From assembly GCA_009787435.1 (NCBI GenBank), contig WRFW01000217.1, forward strand, positions 1 through 19,678: 19,678 bases of DNA, given 5' to 3'. A program made the translations under genes and the position numbers. This document shows positions 13,482 through 19,678 of this stretch, piece by piece; positions within the stretch are counted from its first letter, which is position 1; each line of letters opens with the position of its first letter. This stretch comes from Defluviitaleaceae bacterium (GTDB lineage Bacteria > Bacillota > Clostridia > Lachnospirales > UBA5962). Below the pieces are notes generated by a model that was given only the letters and a program-made list of their open reading frames with translations, did no database searches and was not told where the DNA came from.

Positions 13482-14327
13482 TTAACGCTCTCTAAAATGA
13501 TAAACTACTTGACCAGTTCCATTTGCTATCCTGTTAGGTGATGATACTTCTACTTGCCTAGTTGAAGAACCAGTAAACATTCCCATATTATCATAATATC
13601 TTGTCGTTAAAGTTCCTCTTCTTAGAGTGTGAATTGGGGTAACTTCTAACCATACAGTTCTGCCTGGGGCAACATTTAAATTGTGTGTTATTGTCCTAGA
13701 AGCCGTTCTATTAAAAGTAAAACCAAAATTAGAAGAAAGCCAATCCCTTGCTTGTGCTGCTAAGCCAGCTGTAATAGAATAGGATGTGCTTGCAGTAGCA
13801 CTAAAAGTAGAATTTTGAACTAGACTAGTGCTATTTCTAACTTCGCTAGACCTTCTCCTATCATCTGAGACTTCATGATGAGAATTTGTAAAAGTCCAAT
13901 TAATTGAACGAACTTGCCTTTCTGGTACAATTACCCAACTTGGAAGATGGCTATAATAAAAAGCTTCTTCAAAATAATCATAACTATATAAATCAAGATT
14001 TTCATAGTATTGCCTTAATGCAAATCGTTCTAAAATTTCTTGCTCTGAGAAAAATACTATTTCTTGATAATCGTTGATATAGAAAGATGCCGTAATATAA
14101 GTACCATCTCCAAGGCTAATTGGCTCATGTGGTGGTATAATTTGAACTAATTCACCGTTAATTATAGTTGAACCTACAGAACCTGCTTCATAATAAAGTT
14201 GTAAAGCTTCATGGCTTATAGGTTGTAACTGAAAATAATAAGAAGCCGCTTGTAACGTTGGTAAGCTTGTGCTTAAAAAAATAGCTATTGCTAACGATAA
14301 AGAAAATAATTTTTGATTTAATTTCAT
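13482..14327 (-). CDS. Secreted beta-rich protein of unknown function
   Basis: I do not recognise a named family with confidence. The start is placed at the ATG at 14327, which follows GGGAGGA at good spacing and begins a signal peptide (MKLNQKLFSLSLAIAIFLST, cleavage probably near residue 27). An upstream in-frame ATG at 14405 would spoil the signal sequence. The mature protein has about 254 residues and no cysteine. Residues 30-135 are rich in tyrosine and acidic residues. Residues 140-270 are rich in Ser, Thr and Asn, with alternating patterns such as STFSATASTSYSITAG, then NRTASRTITHNLNVAPGRTV and TLRRGTLTTRYYDNMG. That pattern recalls beta-structured proteins of the aerolysin/ETX-MTX2 sort, and similar domains of unknown function in Firmicutes. 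A pore-forming or surface-binding role is speculation. It has its own consensus promoter and a leader of about 200 nt. Confidence 0.7.
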   Translation of the reverse strand: MKLNQKLFSLSLAIAIFLSTSLPTLQAASYYFQLQPISHEALQLYYEAGSVGSTIINGELVQIIPPHEPISLGDGTYITASFYINDYQEIVFFSEQEILERFALRQYYENLDLYSYDYFEEAFYYSHLPSWVIVPERQVRSINWTFTNSHHEVSDDRRRSSEVRNSTSLVQNSTFSATASTSYSITAGLAAQARDWLSSNFGFTFNRTASRTITHNLNVAPGRTVWLEVTPIHTLRRGTLTTRYYDNMGMFTGSSTRQVEVSSPNRIANGTGQVVYHFRER

Positions 14328-14536
14328 TTTTATTTCCTCCCAAAATTTTTGATTTTGTATGTATACTAAAAATTTATTTGAAAATCTAATTTTACGTACG
14401 TTCAAATTAAAATTACAAACTTATAATTTTAGCAACATAAGGACACAAAGCTCTTAACTTATATTAAAATATAAAAATTACAGCTAGCAATTTGAACCTT
14501 TATTTTTAATCTATTCATTAAAAGCCTTATACGTGA

Positions 14537-14565
14537 ATTATAATTTATATTTACAATATTGTCAA
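14537..14565 (-). promoter_or_regulatory. Fully consensus sigma-A promoter for the secreted protein
   Basis: On the minus strand TTGACA (14565-14560), exactly 17 bp, then TATAAT (14542-14537), so both boxes are perfect. The start would fall near 14530, about 200 nt ahead of the ATG at 14327. Confidence 0.85.
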
Positions 14566-14658
14566 GCATTTTTTGAAACTTATAAAAAAAATTGGCATGT
14601 TATACATAAATCAAGCATTAAAACTAAATCGTATTATATAAAATTTCACATTAATCAA

Positions 14659-14707
14659 AAAAGAATAACGCCCACCTAAGTTTGAATTCGGTGGGCGTTA
14701 TTCTTTT
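14659..14707 (-). terminator. Terminator after the triple-FMN lipoprotein gene
   Basis: A perfect 18-bp stem (14659-14676 with 14690-14707, core CGCCCACC against GGTGGGCG) surrounds a 13-nt loop. On the minus strand it is followed by six T (14662-14657 region), the direction needed for the lipoprotein gene. Confidence 0.9.
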
Positions 14708-14799
14708 GAGAGGTACTTTATTATAATATCTTTGGAGGAGTTTATTATAATAACAAATTTATATAATCAAATATAATACTTGGGTAAATATTATATTAA

Positions 14800-16035
14800 T
14801 TACCAGTTGTTTTCATTGCTTTCGCCTGCTTCTTGAAGTGCTTGTCTTACAGCTTCTATAACTGCTTCTGCTGAAACAGTAGCACCAACAAAAGTGTCAA
14901 CTTCATCTAAGATGTGTGTAGTTTGCTCTTCATAAATATAATCACGAATAGCAGGCCACACTTGCTCCCAATAAGCCGGCGTTTCTGATTGTTCATTTGC
15001 TGTAATTCTTCTTATTGTATTTCTATCAACAGTAACTGTTAATTCAATAGGCCCTTGTGCCCCATCAACCGTTACTGTATAATAACCTGGCAAAAGGAAC
15101 CTTGCATCTGGACTGCTTGGGTTAACTGTGTAACGCGTGCCAGATATAGGGGTTAATTGTGATGGGTCGCCACCTGCTTGCAATAAAGCTTGCTCCACTG
15201 CCCAAACTATAGCTGAAGCACTCTTAGTTGCACCAACATTAGTATCAACATTTAAGCTTTGTGTATCATTAATTTGGTGGTGTGCCATTTGTCTGAAAAA
15301 CCAGCCACCCCATGTGCCACCTAATATTGCTGTGTCTGCAGCTGTTAGAGCTGTTTCCCCATGAACTAAAGCACTGCCAACGTTAACATGAAAATAGTTA
15401 CGACCAACAGAAACACGAACTATCATATCTTGTTCCTCACTATAAAGCATACGTGTGTCTCCCTCTTGCAGGGGTTCACCATAAATATTCATAGTATTAA
15501 CTGGAACTGTTACTTCATAAAAGCCTGGTCTAAACTTATCACCTGGAAGAGGTGCTGTTGCTAATTGTGGAGTTAAATCTGCAGGATTTGCACCAGCTTG
15601 AACTATTGCATCTTCAACTGCTGATATTATTGCTGTTTTTGTAATAGTTGCACCTACAAAAGCATCTAACCCTTGCGTTGACTGTTGAACAAATATTTGG
15701 TCTGCAACAGCTGGGTATGCTCTAAAAAACCAACCTGAGCCATAAGTAGAATCTGAATGGTCTACTACGTGAATATCTGTGATTTGGTCTTCTGAGAAAG
15801 AAACAGAAACAGTTAATGGTGCATCTTGGAGGCTAGGTGCTGTTGCTATGAAAGTTCCTGGTGTAAAACTTGCTGTTGCAAAAGGCAGACCCTCTATTAA
15901 AGTAAGATTTCCCCCTTGATATGTTTCATCTATTACCGGTGGCTGCTCCAATACTGGCGGTGGTGTGGTGTCTCCTGCTGCTCCACAAGCTGCTAAAAAT
16001 ACCACAGCACCTAAGCTTAAAATTAATTTTTTCAT
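14800..16035 (-). CDS. Lipoprotein with three FMN-binding domains
   Basis: This is a surface lipoprotein predicted to carry flavin. The signal peptide ends in the lipobox LAAC with C17 as the lipid-anchored cysteine. A proline-rich linker follows (about 24-34). Three FMN-binding domains then occur, each ending in D-x-x-V-G-A-T followed by a helix: DAFVGAT with T130, DTNVGAT with T270, and DTFVGAT with T386. These threonines match the position to which ApbE/FmnB attaches FMN. The residue before GAT's glycine is Val rather than the more usual Ser/Thr. Each motif precedes an AV-x3-L/I-x2-AG helix, showing clear internal triplication. The protein resembles Listeria PplA (two such domains) of flavin-based extracellular electron transfer, but no apbE, ndh2 or eetAB gene lies in the window. 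The start follows AAAGGGGG. The gene has its own promoter and terminator. Confidence 0.85.
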   Translation of the reverse strand: MKKLILSLGAVVFLAACGAAGDTTPPPVLEQPPVIDETYQGGNLTLIEGLPFATASFTPGTFIATAPSLQDAPLTVSVSFSEDQITDIHVVDHSDSTYGSGWFFRAYPAVADQIFVQQSTQGLDAFVGATITKTAIISAVEDAIVQAGANPADLTPQLATAPLPGDKFRPGFYEVTVPVNTMNIYGEPLQEGDTRMLYSEEQDMIVRVSVGRNYFHVNVGSALVHGETALTAADTAILGGTWGGWFFRQMAHHQINDTQSLNVDTNVGATKSASAIVWAVEQALLQAGGDPSQLTPISGTRYTVNPSSPDARFLLPGYYTVTVDGAQGPIELTVTVDRNTIRRITANEQSETPAYWEQVWPAIRDYIYEEQTTHILDEVDTFVGATVSAEAVIEAVRQALQEAGESNENNW

Positions 16036-16105
16036 AGTAATTCCCCCTTTAAGAATACATTTGAATTTAATTTGTTAAAAATTTATCAATTTCTAATATG
16101 ATAAT

Positions 16106-16134
16106 ATTTTAACACATTGTTAATCATTTGTCAA
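16106..16134 (-). promoter_or_regulatory. Sigma-A promoter for the FMN lipoprotein
   Basis: On the minus strand a perfect TTGACA (16134-16129), 17 bp, then TAAAAT (16111-16106). The start near 16099 gives a leader of about 64 nt. The -35 surroundings (GCTTGACAA) are the same as at the ffh and secreted-protein promoters. Confidence 0.85.
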
Positions 16135-16227
16135 GCGGTTTTTTTAATTTTTTTATTTTTTTGTCCACACTATAGTATATACTATATAAATTATGATGTG
16201 CCCAGCTAAAAAAATTATCCATAAATA

Positions 16228-16256
16228 TTGATTTTTTCAGAAAAAACATATATAAT
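16228..16256 (+). promoter_or_regulatory. Probable sigma-A promoter for the HIT gene
   Basis: TTGATT at 16228-16233, a 17-bp spacer and a perfect TATAAT at 16251-16256. A start near 16263 leaves a leader of about 210 nt with several possible stems. Confidence 0.55.
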
Positions 16257-16473
16257 AATTTAGTAAATATAAAAACTTAGCATTTTTTATATTAGAAAGA
16301 CACATTAAATATAGCCCAAAGAGCAATCTCTAATGTGTGAGATAAAAAAGTTAAAATTAAATTTTTAGAGATAAGAAATTAAAAAAATTTAAATTTTTAA
16401 GAAGCCTACGAAAATAATAAATTTGGCAAATTGAATTTCAGGCATTCTTACTTAAAAAAGGAGATAAAATTAT

Positions 16474-16833
16474 ATGGAATGCATATTTTGCAAAATAATA
16501 AATAATGAGATACCGAGCCACAAAGTTTATGAAGATGATTATTTTAAAGCAATTTTAGATATATTCCCAGCTTCAAAAGGGCATACTATAATAATACCAA
16601 AAAAACATACCGAAAATTTATTAGATTTAGAAGAAGCTTACTTGGAAAAGATATTGCCCATAGCGAAAAAAATAGCAAAAGATTTAGGTTGCGAGCATTT
16701 TAACATATTACAAAACAATGGTGAGTATGCAGGGCAAACTGTTTTTCACTATCATATGCACATAATACCGAGGAAAGAAAATGATAAGATAAATATAAAA
16801 TGGGAAACAGGAAAATTGGAGATAGATTATTAA
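16474..16833 (+). CDS. HIT family nucleotide hydrolase
   Basis: This is a small cytoplasmic histidine-triad protein of the Hint type, which hydrolyses nucleoside phosphoramidates or adenylylated compounds. The triad motif FHYHMHII contains H92, H94 and H96. The N-terminal CIFCKII (C3, C6) is the partial zinc-binding pattern seen in many Hint proteins, helped by histidines such as H45 in PKKHTENLLDL. N81 in QNNGEYAGQTV belongs to the conserved active-site segment. The length of 119 is typical of the family. The start follows AAAGGAGA. It stands alone on the plus strand, with a long leader upstream and an inverted repeat in the short convergent gap to the next gene. The exact substrate is unknown. 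Confidence 0.92.
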   Translation: MECIFCKIINNEIPSHKVYEDDYFKAILDIFPASKGHTIIIPKKHTENLLDLEEAYLEKILPIAKKIAKDLGCEHFNILQNNGEYAGQTVFHYHMHIIPRKENDKINIKWETGKLEIDY

Positions 16834-16841
16834 ATTAAAGA

Positions 16842-16902
16842 TTTTTTCTAGCTGCAAAGAATTAAAAAGAAATAACTAAAATTATTTGATAGCTAGAAAA
16901 AA
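16842..16902. repeat. 12-bp inverted repeat after the HIT gene
   Basis: TTTTTTCTAGCT at 16842-16853 is the reverse complement of AGCTAGAAAAAA at 16891-16902, with a 37-bp AT-rich loop. It begins 8 bp after the HIT stop codon. The strong T-run of a standard terminator is missing on the far side, so a terminating role is only possible. Confidence 0.55.
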
Positions 16903-16966
16903 ACCTTTTTATAACTATTAATTGAACATCAAAAAAAGACAAATGATATTTTTATAACCGAACACT

Positions 16967-17016
16967 TCTAAAAAGCTATTAAGTTTTTAATTTTCCAATC
17001 TTACTAGCTTTTTAGA
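16967..17016. repeat. 12-bp inverted repeat across the SDR stop codon
   Basis: TCTAAAAAGCTA at 16967-16978 pairs exactly with TAGCTTTTTAGA at 17005-17016 around a 26-bp loop. It includes the last codons of the dehydrogenase gene and could mark its mRNA 3' end; no long T-run follows. Confidence 0.55.
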
Positions 17017-17883
17017 TATCTCCCAAAACTTTTCAGCTTTTTCATAATCACGAGCTTCTTTAGGTTGTGGAACTCTTGCCACTGCCCCTCTTGAATATGC
17101 TTCTGGTCCAAAATATGAGCCGCTTTGTAAATTTGATTTAATAGCAGCATACAATATTGGAAGTGCTCCTTTTTGAGTGGAATGCCCAATAATATTTTGG
17201 GCTGCTGAAAATATGTGTTGCATAGCTGTTTCCATGTTTCGTCCTATTTCTGTATGAGAAACACCTGGGTGTGCTATTAAAGAAGTTAACCAAGGATAAC
17301 GCCAGCCTAATTCATTTGCAAAAAATATATTAGCTAGTTTGCTCTGTTTATATGTACCGAAAGGCATATAATATTTTTCACTATTTAAATTTTCTAAATC
17401 TAATTTAGTTTTATAAGCAGCTATTGAAGAAACTGTAACTACCCTTGGATTTTCGCTTTTTTCTAAAAAAGGCAAAAGTGAATGCGTTAATGCAAAATGC
17501 CCAAGATGATTAACGCCCATTTGTGTTTCCAAACCATCTTCTGTGAATGTTCTTTCTTTAATACTCATAACACCTGCATTATTAATTAAAACGTCTATCG
17601 GTTTATTTTCTTCTAATTGATTATGAAATTCATTTATACTTTTTAAACTTGCTAAATCTAAAATTTTCAAATGAACTTCACCAAAATTACTAAGCAAGTT
17701 TAAAGCTTCTTTTCCTTTTTGCTCATCTCTGCAAGCTATAGTTACATTAGCCCCTTTCATAGCAAGCACCTTAGCCGCTTCAAAGCCTAAGCCGCTATTA
17801 GCCCCTGTGATTAAAATATTTTTCCCAACTTGCGGGGGTATATTATTAACTGTGAACCTTTTTAATTTTAAATATTTTTTCAA
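16987..17883 (-). CDS. Short-chain dehydrogenase/reductase (retinol-dehydrogenase-like SDR)
   Basis: This is an NAD(P)-dependent oxidoreductase of the classical SDR superfamily, cytoplasmic, with unknown substrate. The cofactor motif TGANSGLG is at 26-33, followed by NVTIACRDEQKG, where R52 would favour NADP. D76 sits in the DLASL segment and NNAG is at 101-104. The catalytic set is N125 (in NHLGHF), S152 or S153 (VTVSS), Y178 and K182 (YKQSK). AHPGVSHTEI follows at about 204-213. The length of 298 and the spacing resemble retinol dehydrogenase or WWOX-like SDRs. The start codon is TTG at 17883, chosen because AAAGGAG lies 6 bp upstream and the frame agrees with the family N-terminus. It is monocistronic, under a promoter at 18030-18058 with operator-like repeats around it, so it is probably controlled by an external signal. 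Confidence 0.88.
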   Translation of the reverse strand: MKKYLKLKRFTVNNIPPQVGKNILITGANSGLGFEAAKVLAMKGANVTIACRDEQKGKEALNLLSNFGEVHLKILDLASLKSINEFHNQLEENKPIDVLINNAGVMSIKERTFTEDGLETQMGVNHLGHFALTHSLLPFLEKSENPRVVTVSSIAAYKTKLDLENLNSEKYYMPFGTYKQSKLANIFFANELGWRYPWLTSLIAHPGVSHTEIGRNMETAMQHIFSAAQNIIGHSTQKGALPILYAAIKSNLQSGSYFGPEAYSRGAVARVPQPKEARDYEKAEKFWEISKKLVRLEN

Positions 17884-17909
17884 CTTTTTCTCCTTTCGTT
17901 AACGTTATA

Positions 17910-17966
17910 TAGAGTTACACTCTACATAAATGCACGCCATAGTGCATCATCACAGAGTACAACTCT
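17910..17966. promoter_or_regulatory. Cluster of three palindromes in the SDR upstream region
   Basis: TAGAGT-TAC-ACTCTA at 17910-17924, TGCAC-N6-GTGCA at 17931-17946 and AGAGT-ACA-ACTCT at 17954-17966. The outer two are also inverted copies of each other (14 of 17 bases), making one large nested palindrome. Such dyads suit binding of a dimeric repressor or activator, and MerR-type sites look similar. They lie between the predicted promoter and the TTG start. Confidence 0.6.
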
Positions 17967-17998
17967 ATAATTTAAAATTTGATGCATTTTACACAAAA

Positions 17999-18070
17999 GT
18001 TTATTTGTGAATTGGGTATCTAAGTAATAATTATATCACAGTTTGATTAATTTGTAAACTGGGTATCTCT
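17999..18070 (-). repeat. Direct repeats flanking the SDR promoter
   Basis: On the minus strand AGATACCCAGTTTACAAAT covers the -35 region (18069-18050), and AGATACCCAATTCACAAAT recurs 47 bp downstream, just after the -10 box. The 22-base units agree at 19 positions. Their placement around the promoter suggests tandem operators. Confidence 0.55.
18030..18058 (-). promoter_or_regulatory. Sigma-A promoter for the SDR gene
   Basis: On the minus strand TTTACA (18058-18053), 17 bp, then a perfect TATAAT (18035-18030). The start near 18023 gives a leader of about 140 nt containing the palindrome cluster. Confidence 0.7.
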
Positions 18071-18172
18071 AAAAACTTATTTTGTGCGTTTTCAGCCCAC
18101 CTAAGACAGCATAAAGAGAACACTATCTTTAACGAACCTTTTTAAAAATTTAAGCTTTTTAGAAACCCTTAA

Positions 18173-18517
18173 CTATAAAAGACCCATGCTTATTAGCAAA
18201 GCCTTATTTATTTTCTTCATTACATTTTCATCTAACCTGCAAATTTTTTCTTTCAATCGCTTTTTATCTATAGTTCTAACTTGCTCTAAAAGCACAACAG
18301 AGTCTTTCACTAATGAGCATACATCTGTAATTAATTCTATGTGAGTTGGCAATTTAGCTTTATTTATTTGGCTAGTAATAGGGGCACAAATTACCGTTGG
18401 GCTATACTTATTACCCATATCATTTTGGACAATTAAAACCGGTCTAACACCACCCTGCTCGCTTCCCACAATAGGGCTTAAATCAGCATAGTATATATCA
18501 CCTCTTTTCACAATCAT
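18173..18517 (-). CDS. mazF: MazF/PemK-type endoribonuclease toxin (EndoA-like)
   Basis: This is a sequence-specific mRNA interferase of the MazF/NdoA family. The N-terminus VKRGDIYYADLSPIVGSEQG, followed by GGVRPVLIVQND and then SPTVICAPITSQ, is the conserved core found in Firmicutes EndoA. At 114 residues it is full length. The later KDSVVLLEQVRTIDKKRL segment also matches the family. The start follows AGGAGTG. The usual partner, a small MazE/EndoAI antitoxin gene just upstream, is absent: only 49 bp separate mazF from a lipoprotein gene on the same strand. The antitoxin may be encoded elsewhere, or mazF may now serve as a housekeeping RNase. It may be co-transcribed with the lipoprotein. 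Confidence 0.93.
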   Translation of the reverse strand: MIVKRGDIYYADLSPIVGSEQGGVRPVLIVQNDMGNKYSPTVICAPITSQINKAKLPTHIELITDVCSLVKDSVVLLEQVRTIDKKRLKEKICRLDENVMKKINKALLISMGLL

Positions 18518-18566
18518 ATTTAACTAACACTCCTCGCTTTATGTATTTATGAAAATTATCTCCCGA

Positions 18567-19061
18567 TTAATAAAAATTTATACTAGAAAAGAAAATTTTC
18601 ATACGTGGCTCTCCGTTAACATCATATGAAATAAGGCTTTTTAATTCTTTATTTTCCACAGTTAATATTTGAGTGTGTATATAGGGAGAAATATTAACTG
18701 TGAGAGTTATCTCTGTAGTTTCGGCTACTGTTTCAACAGTCTTTGGGATTTGCTCTAGCATTAATAAAAAATTTGATAAAATAGTGTTCCCATTTTCTCT
18801 TAAAGCTATCGTGTTTCCTTTTAAACTTTCTGGCGATATTATTTCTATGCTAGTTTCGGTTTCTATCATTTCATAAATATTCACACCCCTATTTGATATG
18901 AAGTGCATCTCAATATTTGCTTCGTATGATTGTATACTTTGCAGCATATTTAAAACATCTTCAGTTAAATTAGTTTGAACTTGCTCTACAACAGTATTTG
19001 CTGCACCGCAAGCAGTTAAAAAATTCATTAATAAAATAATGATTATAAAAATTTTTGGCAT
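18567..19061 (-). CDS. Small lipoprotein, possibly LolA/GerS-like
   Basis: This is a surface lipoprotein with a signal peptide (MPKIFIIIILLMNF) and lipobox LTAC, anchored through C18. The mature part of about 147 residues begins with a helix-forming segment (LTEDVLNMLQSIQSYEANIEM). Beta-strand-like blocks follow, such as YEMIETETSIEIISPESLKG, a G-N-T-I-L-S-N stretch, and a final hydrophobic strand ending KIFFSSINFY. The SYEANIEM start, the P-E-x-L-K-G element and the closing strand recall LolA-fold lipoproteins of Clostridia, for example GerS of spore germination, but the match is weak and the function unknown. The AGGAGG ribosome-binding site lies wholly inside a terminator-like hairpin at 19069-19101, so expression is probably conditional. 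It sits between the cvpA-like gene and mazF on the same strand. Confidence 0.75.
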   Translation of the reverse strand: MPKIFIIIILLMNFLTACGAANTVVEQVQTNLTEDVLNMLQSIQSYEANIEMHFISNRGVNIYEMIETETSIEIISPESLKGNTIALRENGNTILSNFLLMLEQIPKTVETVAETTEITLTVNISPYIHTQILTVENKELKSLISYDVNGEPRMKIFFSSINFY

Positions 19062-19101
19062 AAAAAAACCTCCTAACTCTCATATTGTATGAGTTAAGAG
19101 G
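19062..19101 (-). terminator. Terminator-like hairpin that contains the lipoprotein's ribosome-binding site
   Basis: In the minus-strand RNA CCTCTTAACTC (19101-19091) pairs with GAGTTAGGAGG (19079-19069): 11 pairs with one G-U, which exists only in this strand. Seven U follow (19068-19062) and then the AUG at 19061. The right arm includes AGGAGG. It can end transcription from the cvpA-like gene and also hide the start site. Confidence 0.8.
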
Positions 19102-19153
19102 CTAATCCTATTACCCTTTTTTTAATAATGCCCAAGATGAGCGTGCTATATTT

Positions 19154-19678
19154 CTAACCTAATATAAAATACAAAACTAAATTTCTTTCAGCTAGCCACA
19201 TAGCAAGCCCAAAATAGCTTGGCTCATAAAATAATAAAATAACTATTAAAGAAAGCCACACAAATAATAGAGATTTAATAAGCCCTATTAAAAGGCCCAA
19301 AATGCTATTAACAAATCCAATGAAAGATATTTTTTCGATTAGAGAATCTAAAAGATTAATACATATTCTAAGGGTTATATAGAGAATTAGAAACACGAAC
19401 AAATAAGAAATAATAGTTAACGCTAAAATAGTTGCTTGGCGACTCAAAAACTCTCCAAACAAAGGCACTTGATAAAAGCCCATAGTATTGCTTATCGTTT
19501 CTGAAAGCAAATCATAAAGCGGGGTATTTACTAAAAAATTAAATACAACACCTTGTGCCAGACCGGCAAATATAATAGAAATAATTAATGCCGCTATACG
19601 GGCTGCAGTAGTTATAAGACCATCTCTATAGCCAGCCCAAGCACCGAAGCTAAATATAAGTATAATCACGAGGTCTAA
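19154..19678 (-). CDS. CvpA family membrane protein (5' end cut by window)
   Basis: This is a four-helix inner-membrane protein of the CvpA/colicin V production family. The reading frame is open to the window edge, where the edge codons read LDLVIILIFSFGAWAGYRDG. That is the family's usual N-terminal helix followed by G-x-R/K-x-G, so the true start lies a few codons outside; the GTG at 19669 is not a good start. Hydrophobic segments cover about residues 1-15, 22-45, 65-95 and 115-150 of the visible part. In other bacteria the family has roles in colicin V export, purine-gene neighbourhoods and envelope stress. Here the neighbours are a lipoprotein and mazF, which say little. The gene ends just before a terminator-like hairpin. 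Confidence 0.85.
   Translation of the reverse strand, partial: LDLVIILIFSFGAWAGYRDGLITTAARIAALIISIIFAGLAQGVVFNFLVNTPLYDLLSETISNTMGFYQVPLFGEFLSRQATILALTIISYLFVFLILYITLRICINLLDSLIEKISFIGFVNSILGLLIGLIKSLLFVWLSLIVILLFYEPSYFGLAMWLAERNLVLYFILG

Larger units (their letters stand above)
14328..14799. other. Intergenic region between the two surface-protein genes
   Basis: From right to left this contains a terminator for the FMN lipoprotein gene, the consensus promoter of the secreted-protein gene, and that gene's roughly 200-nt leader. GTTCAAATT at 14400-14408 and AATTTGAAC at 14489-14497 in the leader form a 9-bp perfect inverted repeat. A 12-bp TTTATTATAATA occurs at about 14717 and again 23 bp later. 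I see no gene here. Confidence 0.6.
16036..16473. other. 438-bp divergent region with long structured leader
   Basis: This holds the lipoprotein promoter (minus) and the HIT-gene promoter (plus). The plus-strand leader of about 210 nt can fold. ACACATTA at 16300-16307 pairs with TAATGTGT at 16331-16338. A competing stem pairs ATCTC at 16326-16330 with GAGAT at 16339-16343. AAGAAGCCT at 16399-16407 pairs with AGGC and TTCTT at 16440-16449 around one bulged A, just before the ribosome-binding site. I recognise no known riboswitch or T-box, and no gene. Confidence 0.55.

Noticed and set aside
14328..14405. Upstream start for the secreted protein
   Set aside because: The extension would put 26 charged residues ahead of the signal peptide, and the strong ribosome-binding site points to 14327.
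15137..15364. Plus-strand open frame over the FMN lipoprotein
   Set aside because: Antisense to conserved FMN-binding repeats, with no supporting signals.
16257..16473. Known riboswitch or T-box in the HIT leader
   Set aside because: No T-box sequence, specifier loop or conserved core of a known riboswitch could be found by eye.
19667..19669. GTG as the start of the CvpA-like gene
   Set aside because: The frame stays open to the window edge and the edge codons match the family N-terminus, so the start is outside.

Overview
The window is AT-rich chromosomal DNA from a Gram-positive anaerobe of the class Clostridia, possibly the Lachnospirales; the class is fairly safe, the order is a guess. 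The signs are low GC, strong purine-rich ribosome-binding sites (AGGAGG, AAGGGGG), Firmicutes-type lipoproteins, a Noc-type ParB, an EndoA-type MazF, a type II secretion F protein next to uvrA, a type II meso-diaminopimelate dehydrogenase and the ffh-rpsP-khpA order. There is no prophage, IS element, tRNA, rRNA or CRISPR array. This looks like ordinary chromosome with several unusual regulatory and accessory pieces.

Layout. 1-2140 (+): the last codons of uvrA, a coupled GspF/PilC/ComGB-like membrane protein, and a PfkB sugar kinase (KdgK-like) with a terminator. 2140-3130: a minus-strand TraX-like membrane protein bracketed by copies of a ~71-bp repeat. 3130-4390: an M20 amidohydrolase (+) with its own promoter, ending at a bidirectional terminator. 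4466-9960 (-): a probable long operon read ffh, rpsP, khpA, rlmD-like, M29 aminopeptidase, ddh, from a consensus promoter near 10000-10028. It combines protein targeting, ribosome assembly and rRNA methylation, peptide breakdown and diaminopimelate metabolism. The usual rimM-trmD-rplS genes are absent after khpA.

10167-12412 (+): a two-gene operon of a two-domain rhodanese sulfurtransferase and an internally duplicated DUF1576 membrane protein, possibly a sulfur-compound transport pair. 12411-13435: a noc/parB-like gene between strong terminators. 13482-16134 (-): two independently transcribed cell-surface genes, a secreted beta-rich protein of unknown function with a fully consensus promoter and a ~200-nt leader, and a lipoprotein with three FMN-binding domains. 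16228-16833 (+): a HIT hydrolase with a long structured leader. 16987-18058 (-): a short-chain dehydrogenase whose upstream region is packed with operator-like direct and inverted repeats. 18173-19678 (-): mazF without an antitoxin, a small lipoprotein whose ribosome-binding site lies inside a terminator-like hairpin, and a CvpA-like membrane protein cut by the window edge.

No complete new system can be proven from sequence alone. The best leads are the rhodanese-DUF1576 pair, the triple-FMN lipoprotein, the secreted beta-rich protein, the SDR control region, and several RNA-level switches (8317-8372, 16300-16449, 19062-19101).
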